Of a stretch of DNA of 63,066 nucleotides, positions 1 to 9,006 are shown piece by piece. Each line of letters opens with the position of its first letter. The first letter of the stretch is position 1. Made by a program: the position numbers and the translations under genes. The stretch is from the NCBI GenBank assembly GCA_016783565.1, contig JADHWI010000008.1:1-63066 (forward strand), given 5' to 3'. This DNA is from Kiritimatiellia bacterium. Its GTDB lineage: Bacteria; Verrucomicrobiota; Kiritimatiellia; UBA8416; JADHWI01. Below the pieces are notes generated by a model. That model did not search any database. It had not been told where the DNA came from and saw only the letters and a list, made by a program, of their open reading frames with translations.

Positions 1-2
1 CC

Positions 3-1715
3 GGTGATATGGATGCGCGGCCCGACGATTGGAAACGATTCCAGTTCGCGATCCCAGTAGCGTTCAAGATGGACGGCGTGCGCCTGCGCCTGCGGGCCTA
101 CACCTACTACGCCAACAAACCTACGCAGTTCTTCGTCGACCGTCTGACAATCGGAGAGGTGACTCCCAGTGCGCCTATTCCGATCTCTCCGGCAGACGGC
201 AGCGTGGTGAATGTCCTTTTTCCGACTCTGACGGTTGAGAATGCGGTGGATATTGTGGATGACAATGCCAGCTATGAATTCGAGATCTATACCAATGCCA
301 ACCTGGATGTTTCGTCTTTGATCAGGTACCTCCCGGTGCTGGCGGCGGGTGATGGCATGACCAGTTGGCAGGTTGACGTGGAGATGATCGATGGGCTGCA
401 GTACTGGTGGCGCAGCCGTGCGACCAGCAGCACCGACCATTTGAGTGCCTGGAGCACCACCAATACATTTCATTGCGTGATTGTAAACAATCCTCCAACG
501 GATCCTGTGATCCTGTCGCCGTATGCAGATGCCAATCTTCCGGATGAAGACGGGGTGTTTATCTGGGAAGGAAGTACAGACCAGGATGCGGCAGACTATG
601 TGGCGGAGTATCAGCTGGAGATCGCGTCGGATAGTGCCTTCTCGAATGTGCTTCTAAGTGCGGTTGAGACCGAAGGTGCATCCATTGGAGTCATGGCGCT
701 TAATGAGATCAGCGGTTATGAATCGCTGCCACTCAATGAGACCTATTTCTGGCGCATTCGTGCAATCGATTCCCAGGGGCTGGATTCGGGTTGGGATGCA
801 GAGCCCTTCGTGTACGGGGAACCTGCTCCGAGTGCTCCGGTTCCATTGACCCCGCTGGATAACAGCTCCGTAGTCGTCCAGCAACCGACGCTGATGGTTC
901 TCAATGCGATCGACCCGCAGGGCGACGAATTGACCTATGAGTTTGAATTGTTCACAGATGAGGCGCTGTCCAATCTGGTGACGAGTGTGTCCACACTGGC
1001 TTCCGCGGTGAGTAATACCTTCTGGCAGGTAGATGTGCCTTTGCTGGATGATCAGCCCTACTGGTGGCGCTCCCGTGCCTTTGACGGACGGATATACGGA
1101 CCGTGGTCAACGGTTTCCCGCCTGTACGTCAATAATCAGAACCAGCCGCCGGATCCGGTCGAGCTTCACGGTCCGCCGCGCGGCGGGATTCTGCACGATC
1201 TTACTCATGAGCTCAGCTGGTTCCCGGCCGCCGATCTGGATCTGAACGATACGATCACGGCCTATCATGTGCAGATTGCCGACAATCTGGACTTCACTGA
1301 TTTGGTGGTGGACGATCCGGCAATCCTGCCGCCGTCTGATATGCCGGAAGGCAACGATTGGGTGCTGACCCTGCAGTTGGGCGAGCTAGAAGGAAGCGCC
1401 GTGCTGGTCCAGCATATCCTCTATTATTGGCGTATGCGTGCGGTCGATGAGGCGGGAGAATGGTCGGCGTGGTCCGAAGGAACCTGGTTGTTTGAATTTG
1501 GAACACCGGAACTTGAACTTAGGTCATCGATTAGCGGGGGCATTCTTAGCATGCGGTGGCGACTTATCGGAAAACAAGTACAGCTTCAGCACAAAGCTTC
1601 GCTGACGGAACCCGATTGGCAGCCGCTCGGAGATCCGACATGGGGTGACGAGTTGGACGTCATCCTTCCTGAAGGAACGCCGCAGGGCTTTTATCGGTTG
1701 ATTATTGTGGAGTAA
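3..1715 (+). CDS. Secreted fibronectin-III-like repeat protein, 5' partial
   Basis: The reading frame is open to the left edge, so the N-terminus and any signal peptide lie outside the window. About 570 residues are visible. They form at least four beta-sandwich repeats of roughly 100-130 residues, each starting near a P-x-P-L/I-S-P-x-D/N-G segment and carrying a YWWRSRA or YFWRIRA strand. This pattern is typical of fibronectin-III-like modules in extracellular proteins. The last ~60 residues, ending in GFYRLIIVE, form a separate small domain of a kind seen at the C-terminus of many secreted proteins in Verrucomicrobia and Kiritimatiellota. No catalytic domain is visible in this part. The role is unknown; adhesion or carbohydrate binding is only a guess. 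Confidence 0.8.
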   Translation, partial: GDMDARPDDWKRFQFAIPVAFKMDGVRLRLRAYTYYANKPTQFFVDRLTIGEVTPSAPIPISPADGSVVNVLFPTLTVENAVDIVDDNASYEFEIYTNANLDVSSLIRYLPVLAAGDGMTSWQVDVEMIDGLQYWWRSRATSSTDHLSAWSTTNTFHCVIVNNPPTDPVILSPYADANLPDEDGVFIWEGSTDQDAADYVAEYQLEIASDSAFSNVLLSAVETEGASIGVMALNEISGYESLPLNETYFWRIRAIDSQGLDSGWDAEPFVYGEPAPSAPVPLTPLDNSSVVVQQPTLMVLNAIDPQGDELTYEFELFTDEALSNLVTSVSTLASAVSNTFWQVDVPLLDDQPYWWRSRAFDGRIYGPWSTVSRLYVNNQNQPPDPVELHGPPRGGILHDLTHELSWFPAADLDLNDTITAYHVQIADNLDFTDLVVDDPAILPPSDMPEGNDWVLTLQLGELEGSAVLVQHILYYWRMRAVDEAGEWSAWSEGTWLFEFGTPELELRSSISGGILSMRWRLIGKQVQLQHKASLTEPDWQPLGDPTWGDELDVILPEGTPQGFYRLIIVE

Positions 1716-1839
1716 CGGTCTTCATGAGGATTTGTGGCTCATTACGGAAGTGTGAACGTGCATGGGCGTAGCCGAGATCAAAGGCGATAATGGTGCGCGC
1801 AAGAGTAAAAAAAGAGTAGAAAAAACGTAAATTTGTCGT

Positions 1840-1868
1840 TTGACACATTTGTATGCACTGTTTAAGGT
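1840..1868 (+). promoter_or_regulatory. Candidate sigma-70 promoter for coaE-rho
   Basis: A consensus TTGACA (1840-1845) is followed after 17 bases by a weak TAAGGT (1863-1868), in the 255-base gap before coaE. The -35 box is perfect and the -10 box matches only three of six positions, so this is tentative. Confidence 0.35.
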
Positions 1869-1970
1869 GCAGATAGTTTGCGTTTGCATAGGTATCCCGG
1901 GCTAGCCTTTTTTCATTTTTCCCGGACATTTTTCCCAACATACAGAAACACTTGTGACCTTCCGGCACTC

Positions 1971-2570
1971 ATGATCAAGATTGCAATTACAGGCGGTATT
2001 GCCTGCGGAAAGAGCACTGTGGCGACCATGTTGTTGGAAGCGGGCGTGCCCGTTTGCGACGCAGATGACGTGTCCAGGGAGGCTCTGGCAACGGGTTCGC
2101 CCCAATTCCGACAGGTAGTTGAATTATTCGGAGCAGCCATTCTGCAGCCGAACGGTGAGCTTGACCGTGCAGCCCTTGCGGCGCGCGTGTTTTCCGATAT
2201 CACGGCCCGGAGGCGTCTTGAGGAGATTGTGCACCCCGTGGTGTTTGATGGATGGACACGCTGGCTGGAGGCGCGTGCAGAAGAGGGTTGTTCGATGGTA
2301 GCGGTGGTGATTCCGCTGTTATTTGAAGGTGGCTTTGCCGCAGGGTGGGACGCATTGGTTTGTGTCACAGCTTCGGAAATTGTGCAGATGGAGCGTCTGG
2401 TGACGCGCGGACATACGGTGGAGGAGGCAAGGCAGAGAATGGCTTCCCAGATGTGTGTTCGAGAAAAGGAGTACAGGTCGGATTTTGTAATTATTAATGA
2501 CTCCTCAAAAGGAGTATTGCGCAGACAGATTGATACGTTGTTGAAGCGCATTGTGGAGAAAGCAACATGA
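1971..2570 (+). CDS. coaE: Dephospho-CoA kinase
   Basis: CoaE phosphorylates the 3'-hydroxyl of dephospho-CoA, the last step of coenzyme A synthesis, in the cytoplasm. The protein opens with [14 protein letters not shown], the family's N-terminal P-loop, followed by [10 protein letters not shown] with the conserved Asp-Ala-Asp of the substrate site. It also has the typical central [11 protein letters not shown] strand and the lid segment [16 protein letters not shown]. The ATG at 1971 gives 199 residues, the normal length; in-frame codons further upstream would add an unrelated leader. The stop overlaps the rho start by four bases (ATGA), so the two genes are translationally coupled. PanD, which makes the beta-alanine of CoA, is encoded 5 kb downstream. 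Confidence 0.96.
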   Translation: MIKIAITGGIACGKSTVATMLLEAGVPVCDADDVSREALATGSPQFRQVVELFGAAILQPNGELDRAALAARVFSDITARRRLEEIVHPVVFDGWTRWLEARAEEGCSMVAVVIPLLFEGGFAAGWDALVCVTASEIVQMERLVTRGHTVEEARQRMASQMCVREKEYRSDFVIINDSSKGVLRRQIDTLLKRIVEKAT

Positions 2571-4021
2571 CGGAAAATGACAAGCCAAGACGTCGCTCAT
2601 CGGGCCGTGGTCGAAAACGGTCCGTAAATGGAAATGTCGGGGGAGATGGGCGACACCAGCGAAAACAGAACGATGACAAAGGTGATCGCGATAAGAGATC
2701 CATGAACGGCGAGAAGGGCGGCAAGAACAATCAGCCCGCTCCGCAAGTTAAGCCGGAGAACGCCCCGCCCGATATCAGTCTGTTTGAGTTGCAGGAGAAG
2801 CCGGTTCCCGAGTTGGTGAAGATGGCGGATGCCTATGGGCTGAATGAGCTCGGTGCTGTGCGCAAACATGAACTCGTGTTTGAGATCCTTAAGTCACATG
2901 TTCGACAGGGGGGGGCGGTTTTCAGCAGAGGCATTCTTGAGATTCTTCCAGATGGATTTGGCTTTTTGCGATCGGCTCATAGTAATTATTTGCCCTGCCC
3001 CGAGGATATCTACGTCTCACCTTCTCAGATACGCCGTTTTGCGTTGCGCACGGGAGACATGGTGGATGGGCAAATTCGAGAACCCAAGGAAAAGGAACGT
3101 TTCTTCGCTTTGCTGCGAGTGGAGAAGGTGAACGAACACCCCCCGGAGAATTCACGGCATAAGGTTCCTTTTGAAAATCTGACACCGCTTTTTCCTGATC
3201 AGCGCATCAACTTGGAGCGTGAACCGGAAGAGATTTCAATGCGGATCATGGACATGTTCACGCCGATCGGCCTGGGGCAACGTGGTCTTATTGTGGCGGC
3301 TCCGCGTACCGGCAAGACGGTATTGATGCAGAAGCTGGCCAATAGTATCTCGGCTAACCACCCTGACGTGCATCTGATTATCTTGCTCATTGACGAGCGT
3401 CCGGAGGAGGTCACGGACATGATGCGCAACACCAAGGCCCAGGTGTTGAGTTCGACGTTTGATGAAGCGCCCGAGCGGCATGTGCAGGTGGCCGAACTGG
3501 TCATCGAAATGTCCAAGCGTATGGTCGAGTGCGGGCGTGATGTTGTGATCCTTCTGGATAGCATTACGCGTCTGGCGCGTGCCTATAACACCGTGCAACC
3601 CCATAGTGGCAAGATCCTTTCCGGTGGTGTTGATGCGAATGCGTTGCATAAACCGAAGCGATTTTTCGGTGCGGCACGTAATATTGAGGATGGCGGCAGC
3701 TTGACGATTATGGCTACAGCCCTGGTGGAAACGGGTAGCCGTATGGATGATGTGATCTTTGAGGAGTTTAAGGGTACTGGCAACATGGAATTGTGCCTGG
3801 ACCGCGCACTTGTGGACAAACGGGTCTTCCCTTCGATCAATATTGAACGGTCCGGAACGCGTAAAGAAGAGCTGTTGTTGCACCCGGATGAGCTCAGTCG
3901 GGTTTGGACTTTACGTCGTGCCATTAATGGTGTTCCGCCCATTGAATCGATGGAAATGATCATTCGGCGCTTGAAAAAGACGAAGAGCAATGCAGAATTC
4001 CTGCTTTCTTTAAAAGAATAG
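2567..4021 (+). CDS. rho: Transcription termination factor Rho
   Basis: Rho is a hexameric RNA-dependent ATPase that releases RNA polymerase at Rho-dependent terminators. The protein has 484 residues. Residues 1-70 form a hydrophilic Arg/Lys/Asn/Gly-rich extension, a variable insert known from many non-proteobacterial Rho proteins. The Rho N-terminal helical domain follows (about 70-115, [18 protein letters not shown]), then the OB-fold RNA-binding domain with [14 protein letters not shown]. The ATPase core has Walker A PRTGKT near residue 247 and Walker [17 protein letters not shown] near 325. The ring-stacking segment [20 protein letters not shown] is present and no key residue is missing. 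It starts inside the coaE stop codon. Confidence 0.98.
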   Translation: MTENDKPRRRSSGRGRKRSVNGNVGGDGRHQRKQNDDKGDRDKRSMNGEKGGKNNQPAPQVKPENAPPDISLFELQEKPVPELVKMADAYGLNELGAVRKHELVFEILKSHVRQGGAVFSRGILEILPDGFGFLRSAHSNYLPCPEDIYVSPSQIRRFALRTGDMVDGQIREPKEKERFFALLRVEKVNEHPPENSRHKVPFENLTPLFPDQRINLEREPEEISMRIMDMFTPIGLGQRGLIVAAPRTGKTVLMQKLANSISANHPDVHLIILLIDERPEEVTDMMRNTKAQVLSSTFDEAPERHVQVAELVIEMSKRMVECGRDVVILLDSITRLARAYNTVQPHSGKILSGGVDANALHKPKRFFGAARNIEDGGSLTIMATALVETGSRMDDVIFEEFKGTGNMELCLDRALVDKRVFPSINIERSGTRKEELLLHPDELSRVWTLRRAINGVPPIESMEMIIRRLKKTKSNAEFLLSLKE

Positions 4022-4117
4022 AACAGCAGGTATTGTGCGAAGGTCCGGAACACGGTCCGGTTGCGGGGGGCGTTTCCCTGTGGCCACGCTCCCTGCTTGA
4101 GAAAGGTTCAGTTCAAG

Positions 4118-5416
4118 ATGAATACAAAAGTTGAAAAGTCCGACGGTTGTCGTCGGGTGTTACACGTAGAAGCGGCATGGGACGAAGTCTCGTCTGATTA
4201 CGAACAGTTGCTGAAATTGTACCGAAACATGGCTTCGGTGCCGGGGTTTCGTAAAGGTAAAGCTCCGGTTCAGGTGGTGGAACGCCACTATTTGAAAGGA
4301 TTGCAGGAAGAGGCGCGTGAGCGTTTGCTGCCTCGTTTCTACCAGCAGGCCGTGGAAGCTGAAAGCTTGAAGCCGGTCAACGTGATTAATGTTGAGAACA
4401 TTGATCTTGAGCGCGATAAAGGATTTTCATTCGTTGTGACCCTGGATGTGAAGCCGGAGTTTAAACTGCCGAAATATAAAAAACTCAGCTTGAAGGGCGA
4501 AACCGTGGAGATTACGGACGAGCAGGTTACGCAGTCCATCGATATGCTGCGTGAGCGTCTGGCACGGTTTGAGGATGTCACCGGGCGTGCGGTGGAAACG
4601 GGTGATTTGGTTCAGATTGATTATTCCGGTTCGGCCGACGGGAAGGCGCTCAGTGAAATGGGTGACGCTGTCGCCGGGGTGGCGGAGTCTACAGATTTCT
4701 GGGCGTTGGTTGATGAACCGGAGTTTCTGCCGGGCATGATGGCCGCGTTAACGGGAATGGAGATCGGCGAGAACAAGAAGGTGGACGTGACGTTCCCTGA
4801 AGATTTCCGCGTTGAAGTGGTTCGTGGGATTAAAGCGGAGTATGATGTGACGCTTAAGGCCATGCGGACGCGGGTGCTCCCGGAGATCGATGAGGAGTTT
4901 CTCAAGACCTATAATGCCGAATCTGAGGAAGCGCTGCGTAAGCAGGTAGGCGAGGAGTTGAAGACCCAGGCGGACCAGGCAGAAAAGAATAATCTACGCG
5001 AACAGGTTGGTGAGATTCTGGTCGATAAGACCAAGATTGATCCGCCGGAGTCTGTGGTTGCCGGAGAAACCCGGCAGGCCTTTTACACGCTTGCGCGCAA
5101 TATGATTCAGCAGGGAATCTCGCGAGAAGACATGGATGCGCGTCGGGACCAGCTGACATCGGAGGCCCAGGAGGCCGCGATCAGCCGCGTCAAACTGACT
5201 TATATTCTTTCCGGTATTGCGGACGAAGAGGAACTGACGGCCAGTGATGAGGAGTTCGAAGAGCGAATCCGTAATATGGCGCAGAGCTACCGGATGACGC
5301 CTGAGCAGCTCAAGGCCAAGATTGAGGAAAACGATTCTCTGGAGGATGTCCGAGAGGATGTCCGCCGTGATAAAGCGATGGAAATCATCATTGAGAATGC
5401 TAAGATTAAACGCTGA
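4118..5416 (+). CDS. tig: Trigger factor, ribosome-associated chaperone and prolyl isomerase
   Basis: Trigger factor binds the ribosome exit tunnel and shields nascent chains. The ribosome-docking signature GFRKGKAP is present in the N-terminal domain (VPGFRKGKAPVQVVERHY). A central FKBP-type isomerase domain follows (GDLVQIDYSGSADGKALSEM), then a long helical C-terminal chaperone domain rich in Glu and Lys. The ATG at 4118 gives 432 residues, the family's length; a TTG at 4061 in the same frame would add an unlikely leader. It precedes clpP and clpX, the tig-clpP-clpX order conserved across many bacteria. Confidence 0.97.
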   Translation: MNTKVEKSDGCRRVLHVEAAWDEVSSDYEQLLKLYRNMASVPGFRKGKAPVQVVERHYLKGLQEEARERLLPRFYQQAVEAESLKPVNVINVENIDLERDKGFSFVVTLDVKPEFKLPKYKKLSLKGETVEITDEQVTQSIDMLRERLARFEDVTGRAVETGDLVQIDYSGSADGKALSEMGDAVAGVAESTDFWALVDEPEFLPGMMAALTGMEIGENKKVDVTFPEDFRVEVVRGIKAEYDVTLKAMRTRVLPEIDEEFLKTYNAESEEALRKQVGEELKTQADQAEKNNLREQVGEILVDKTKIDPPESVVAGETRQAFYTLARNMIQQGISREDMDARRDQLTSEAQEAAISRVKLTYILSGIADEEELTASDEEFEERIRNMAQSYRMTPEQLKAKIEENDSLEDVREDVRRDKAMEIIIENAKIKR

Positions 5417-5454
5417 TTTTGTCGCGGGCTTGTCGCTGAAGTCCGTGAAGACTA

Positions 5455-5463
5455 TGCTATAAA
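5455..5463 (+). promoter_or_regulatory. Candidate extended -10 promoter for clpP-clpX
   Basis: TGCTATAAA lies 42 bases before the clpP start: a TG extension followed by a TATAAA hexamer. No good -35 hexamer is seen, which fits an extended -10 promoter. Position and spacing are plausible for separate transcription of clpPX. Confidence 0.4.
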
Positions 5464-5504
5464 ATCTACTTTAGACAGAAACCCGAGAATGGGAGTATGA
5501 CAAA

Positions 5505-6128
5505 ATGAGTGAATTTAATCAGGCATTGGTTCCGATTGTTGTTGAGCAAACGGGGCGCGGTGAGCGCTCTTATGATATTTATTCGCGGTTGCTGAAAGAC
5601 CGTATTATATTCATCGGTACAGGCATCAACGATGACATCAGCAATCTGATCGTTGCGCAGCTTCTGTTTCTGCAGGCCGACGATCCGGATAAGGATATCA
5701 GCATTTATATCAATTCGCCCGGAGGCTCCGTGACGGCGGGGCTGGCGATTTATGACACCATGCAGTTTGTGAAGTGTGATGTGGCCACGTATTGCGTGGG
5801 ACAGGCCGCCAGCATGGGCGCGGTGTTAATGGCTGCCGGAACGGCCGGCAAGCGTTATGCGCTGCCCAATGCTCGTATTATGATTCATCAGCCCTGGGGT
5901 GGTGTCCAGGGGCAGGCTGCGGATATCAGTATCCAGGCGCAGGAGATTTTGCGTTTGCGTGACCGTATTAACGAGATTCTGGCTCAGCATACGGGTCGCA
6001 AGATTGATGTGATTGCCAAGGATACGGACCGTGATTTTTTCATGTCTGCTTTGGATGCCAGGGAATACGGGCTGGTAGATGAAGTCGTTGAAAGCCGCCG
6101 TCCAGCAGTCCCGAAGAAAGGGAAATAA
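5505..6128 (+). CDS. clpP: ATP-dependent Clp protease proteolytic subunit
   Basis: This serine protease forms tetradecameric barrels and degrades substrates unfolded by ClpX. It has 207 residues. The triad is visible as Ser103 ([10 protein letters not shown]), His128 ([12 protein letters not shown]) and Asp177 (DTDRDFFMS), with spacing as in the Escherichia coli enzyme. The oxyanion-loop segment [16 protein letters not shown] is intact. The N-terminus is short ([24 protein letters not shown]), as in mature ClpP. A GGGAG sequence lies ten bases before the ATG. clpX follows after two bases, so the pair is one unit. Confidence 0.98.
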   Translation: MSEFNQALVPIVVEQTGRGERSYDIYSRLLKDRIIFIGTGINDDISNLIVAQLLFLQADDPDKDISIYINSPGGSVTAGLAIYDTMQFVKCDVATYCVGQAASMGAVLMAAGTAGKRYALPNARIMIHQPWGGVQGQAADISIQAQEILRLRDRINEILAQHTGRKIDVIAKDTDRDFFMSALDAREYGLVDEVVESRRPAVPKKGK

Positions 6129-6130
6129 TC

Positions 6131-7390
6131 ATGGCCAGACGCCCCACACGATTCTGCGCGTTTTGCGGAAAAACACAGGCAGAAGTACGTCGGCTCATAG
6201 AGGGGCCGGACGTCAATATCTGTGACGAGTGTATTAAAGTCTGCGGGTCACTGCTTGAGCAGGAGACGAAGACGACAAAAACCGATCAGACTGCAACGCT
6301 GAAAGTGCCGCGACCGCATGAGATCCTGAAAGTGCTTGATGCACATGTCATCGGGCATCAGCATGTCAAAAAGGTCCTTTCTGTTGCGGTTTACAATCAT
6401 TATAAACGCCTTAAGCAGGCCTCTCATTTTGCACCGGGTCATGAGCTGGCTGATGTGGAGATTGAAAAGAGTAATATCATGCTGATGGGGCCGACCGGTA
6501 CGGGTAAGACCCTGCTGGCACGTACCTTAGCTCGCGTGTTGGATGTACCGTTCACCATTGCAGATGCCACCACATTGACGGAAGCCGGATACGTGGGCGA
6601 GGATGTTGAGAATATTCTGCTGAGCCTGATTCAGGCTGCCGGCGGTGATGTGGCCCGCGCAGAGATGGGCATTATTTATGTGGATGAGATCGACAAGGTC
6701 GGCCGTCGTACGGAGAATGTTTCCATTACACGTGATGTGTCTGGTGAGGGCGTGCAGCAAGCGTTACTTAAGATCCTGGAAGGCACCATGGCGCGTGTTC
6801 CCCCCGGCGGTGGCCGGAAGCATCCGCAGCAGGAATACCTGCAGATAAACACCTCGCACATCCTCTTTATTTGTGGCGGCGCGTTTGTTGGGCTGGAGCA
6901 GATTGTGAATCGTCGCAAGGGCAAGGGTGCCCTTGGTTTTCTGCAAGACGAGGACGAGAAGAGGACTCAAATTCAGAAGGCAATGAGTACCAGTGTGCAG
7001 CCCGAAGACCTGGTTCATTATGGGTTGATTCCTGAATTTGTGGGTCGTCTGCCTGTGATGGCTACATTGTCGTCGCTGACGGAGGATGACCTGGTCCGGA
7101 TCCTGACTGAGCCGCAGAATTCAATGGTTCGGCAATACCAGAAATTGATGGCCATGGAAGGTATTGAGTTGTCGTTTACGGATACGGCATTACGGGCACT
7201 GGCGGAGATTGCGATTAAGCGCGGTACCGGTGCACGTGGTCTGCGTGCCATTGTCGAAGACTTGATGCTGGATGTGATGTTTGAGGCACCCAAGTGCAGT
7301 CAGGGTGGCGTTTTGCGCATCAACAAAAACATGGTTCAGGAGCACAATGCTTCTGCAGATGCTATTCTCAAAGCATTGAAAATCGCCTGA
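6131..7390 (+). CDS. clpX: ATP-dependent Clp protease ATPase subunit ClpX
   Basis: ClpX is the hexameric AAA+ unfoldase that feeds proteins to ClpP. It has 419 residues. The N-terminal C4 zinc-binding domain has Cys9, Cys12, Cys31 and Cys34. Walker A GPTGTGKT lies near residue 122 and Walker [10 protein letters not shown] near 182. The signature [15 protein letters not shown], sensor and pore-loop regions and the C-terminal small domain ([23 protein letters not shown]) are complete. It sits two bases after clpP, and its end faces panD across two GC-rich hairpins. Confidence 0.98.
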   Translation: MARRPTRFCAFCGKTQAEVRRLIEGPDVNICDECIKVCGSLLEQETKTTKTDQTATLKVPRPHEILKVLDAHVIGHQHVKKVLSVAVYNHYKRLKQASHFAPGHELADVEIEKSNIMLMGPTGTGKTLLARTLARVLDVPFTIADATTLTEAGYVGEDVENILLSLIQAAGGDVARAEMGIIYVDEIDKVGRRTENVSITRDVSGEGVQQALLKILEGTMARVPPGGGRKHPQQEYLQINTSHILFICGGAFVGLEQIVNRRKGKGALGFLQDEDEKRTQIQKAMSTSVQPEDLVHYGLIPEFVGRLPVMATLSSLTEDDLVRILTEPQNSMVRQYQKLMAMEGIELSFTDTALRALAEIAIKRGTGARGLRAIVEDLMLDVMFEAPKCSQGGVLRINKNMVQEHNASADAILKALKIA

Positions 7391-7420
7391 TGGGGTCGAG
7401 GTTTTCCTGCATGCACTGCC

Positions 7421-7495
7421 GGCGGGCAAGGGATTGCCCGCCCTACCTTTCGACCAGTAAGCTGAGAAGGTCGGGACGGCAGGCCCTTGCCGTCC
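7421..7495. repeat. Two GC-rich hairpins between convergent clpX and panD
   Basis: Two perfect inverted repeats lie in the 159-base gap. The first pairs GGCGGGCAA (7421-7429) with TTGCCCGCC (7434-7442) around a four-base loop. The second pairs GGACGGCA (7474-7481) with TGCCGTCC (7488-7495) around six bases. Neither is followed by a clear T run, so they are not classic intrinsic terminators, although they could end transcription from both sides. The GGCGGGCA core recurs in an inverted repeat at 62709-62747, which suggests a dispersed REP-like family. Confidence 0.6.
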
Positions 7496-7549
7496 GGTGA
7501 TGCACGGTGTGGCTCTACGGACTGAAAACAAGGCGGGGGCAGCCTGCTT

Positions 7550-7906
7550 TTATTTCCTCAAGATGATGTCGTTCTTTTCGTCCAGAACCAGTACTTGAGG
7601 ATGGTGCACCGCGCGTTCTTCGGCTGTGACCTGGCAGAAGGTGAAAATGATCACACGATCTCCTACGTCGCCCTTGTGAGCCGTTGCGCCGTTGAGAATA
7701 ATTTCTTTTGATCCGGCTGGTGCAGGGATAGCGTAGGTCTCAAAGCGCTCTCCGTTGGCAACGTTGGCAACCAAAATCTTCTCGTAGGGTGCAATCTGTA
7801 TCTCATCCATCAATTCCTGATCGATAGTCAGACTACCTTCATAGTCGAGCTCTGAACCCGTTACAGTGGCTTTATGTAATTTTGCTTTAAGCAGTGTCGT
7901 CAACAC
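7550..7906 (-). CDS. panD: Aspartate 1-decarboxylase (pro-enzyme)
   Basis: PanD makes beta-alanine from L-aspartate for pantothenate and coenzyme A. The 118-residue pro-enzyme cleaves itself to form a pyruvoyl cofactor. The cleavage site is visible as Gly24-Ser25 in DYEGSLTID, and Lys9 in KAKLHK and the NGATAHKGDVGDRVII segment match the family. The start is GTG at 7906, preceded by AAGGAAG. The gene stands alone, opposite in direction to clpX and divergent from the CinA-like gene. Confidence 0.96.
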   Translation of the reverse strand: MLTTLLKAKLHKATVTGSELDYEGSLTIDQELMDEIQIAPYEKILVANVANGERFETYAIPAPAGSKEIILNGATAHKGDVGDRVIIFTFCQVTAEERAVHHPQVLVLDEKNDIILRK

Positions 7907-8014
7907 AACAGACTTCCTTTCGTTTTAGGGGATGCTATCATTCCCTTCGTTCAGGGCAAGCAAAATGGCCTGATGGGCCTTTCTGTTGCAGGTTATGTTG
8001 GAGGGAAAGCGAAA

Positions 8015-8743
8015 ATGAAGGTTTCCGGGTTCGGGGCGATCCTCATCGGCAGTGAGATTCTTGACGGACGGCGAACGGATGCGCATTTCACGTACGCACG
8101 TGATTTGCTCGCCAAGTGGAATCTGGAGCTGGTTTATACTCTTTTATTACCTGATGATTCTGTGCTTCTGCGTCAGCAACTGGAGTGGGCGATGTCCCGT
8201 CCGGAGCCTTTTTTTTGTTGTGGTGGTATTGGGGCCACGCCGGATGATTTGACGCGCGATTGTGCGGCGCTGGCAGCGGGTGTTAAACTGGTGCGTCATC
8301 CCGAGGGTGAGGGCATTCTTCGCAAGCGTTGGGGAGATGGGGTCGCGGAGCAGCGATTGCGAATGGTGGACTTTCCGGCGGGTGCGGAGTTGATCCCGAA
8401 TCCGGTGAACCAGGTGCCGGGTTTTTCGATTCAAAATGGCTATTTTATGCCGGGTTTTCCTGAGATGGCGCATCCCATGATGGTGTGGGTGCTGGAGACG
8501 TATTATAAAGCCGGTGATAAGCGTGACAGTCAGGTGCTTGTTCTTCAGGATATCGCAGAGTCCGACATTGTGAAGATTATGAATGGTGTTATCGAACGCC
8601 ACCCGACCGTTCATTTGTCGAGTCTGCCCAGAATGCTGGACGACGGTTGCGAATTGCATCTGGGCATTCGAGGGGCCGTCGGGGACGTTGCCGCGGCCAT
8701 GGAGGATTTGCGTGAGGCATTGACTCGGGCTGGTCTCGTATAG
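8015..8743 (+). CDS. CinA-like molybdopterin-binding domain protein
   Basis: The 242-residue protein has the MoaB/MogA-type fold found at the N-terminus of CinA: GAILIGSEILDGRRTDAHF at the start, then FFCCGGIGATPDDLTRDCAALA, the family's conserved GGxGxTxDD(x)T loop. It lacks the C-terminal PncC nicotinamide-nucleotide amidase domain of full CinA. Short proteins of this kind may hydrolyse ADP-ribose or nucleotide-like substrates, but the substrate cannot be read from the sequence. The ATG at 8015 is chosen because GGAGGG lies nine bases upstream; an in-frame start 42 bases earlier has no such site. Confidence 0.8.
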   Translation: MKVSGFGAILIGSEILDGRRTDAHFTYARDLLAKWNLELVYTLLLPDDSVLLRQQLEWAMSRPEPFFCCGGIGATPDDLTRDCAALAAGVKLVRHPEGEGILRKRWGDGVAEQRLRMVDFPAGAELIPNPVNQVPGFSIQNGYFMPGFPEMAHPMMVWVLETYYKAGDKRDSQVLVLQDIAESDIVKIMNGVIERHPTVHLSSLPRMLDDGCELHLGIRGAVGDVAAAMEDLREALTRAGLV

Positions 8744-8813
8744 CGAGCCATTTCATGTTTTTATAGAAATCCTTTCTGATTCTTCAAAATGTAAGATTTC
8801 TTCAGGAAATCCC

Positions 8814-8841
8814 TTGACTCTCCTTAGCTTGGTGAGAGAAT
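8814..8841 (+). promoter_or_regulatory. Candidate promoter for the large secreted protein
   Basis: TTGACT (8814-8819), a 16-base spacer and GAGAAT (8836-8841) lie about 165 bases before the start at 9007. Both hexamers match the sigma-70 consensus moderately. The long leader between promoter and gene shows no recognised structure. Confidence 0.35.
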
Positions 8842-9006
8842 AAAAATCAGTTAAGAGGTTGTAAATCAACCGGAGTCAATGTCGGATGGTGCGAGGTGCG
8901 TCATGCACGGCTTGCGGAATACATCCAGATTGTCGGCTCGGGAACGGATTCTCTGTCCCTGTATTAACCCCTGTACTCTCCCATCATCAAATCATGGAGG
9001 ACGACC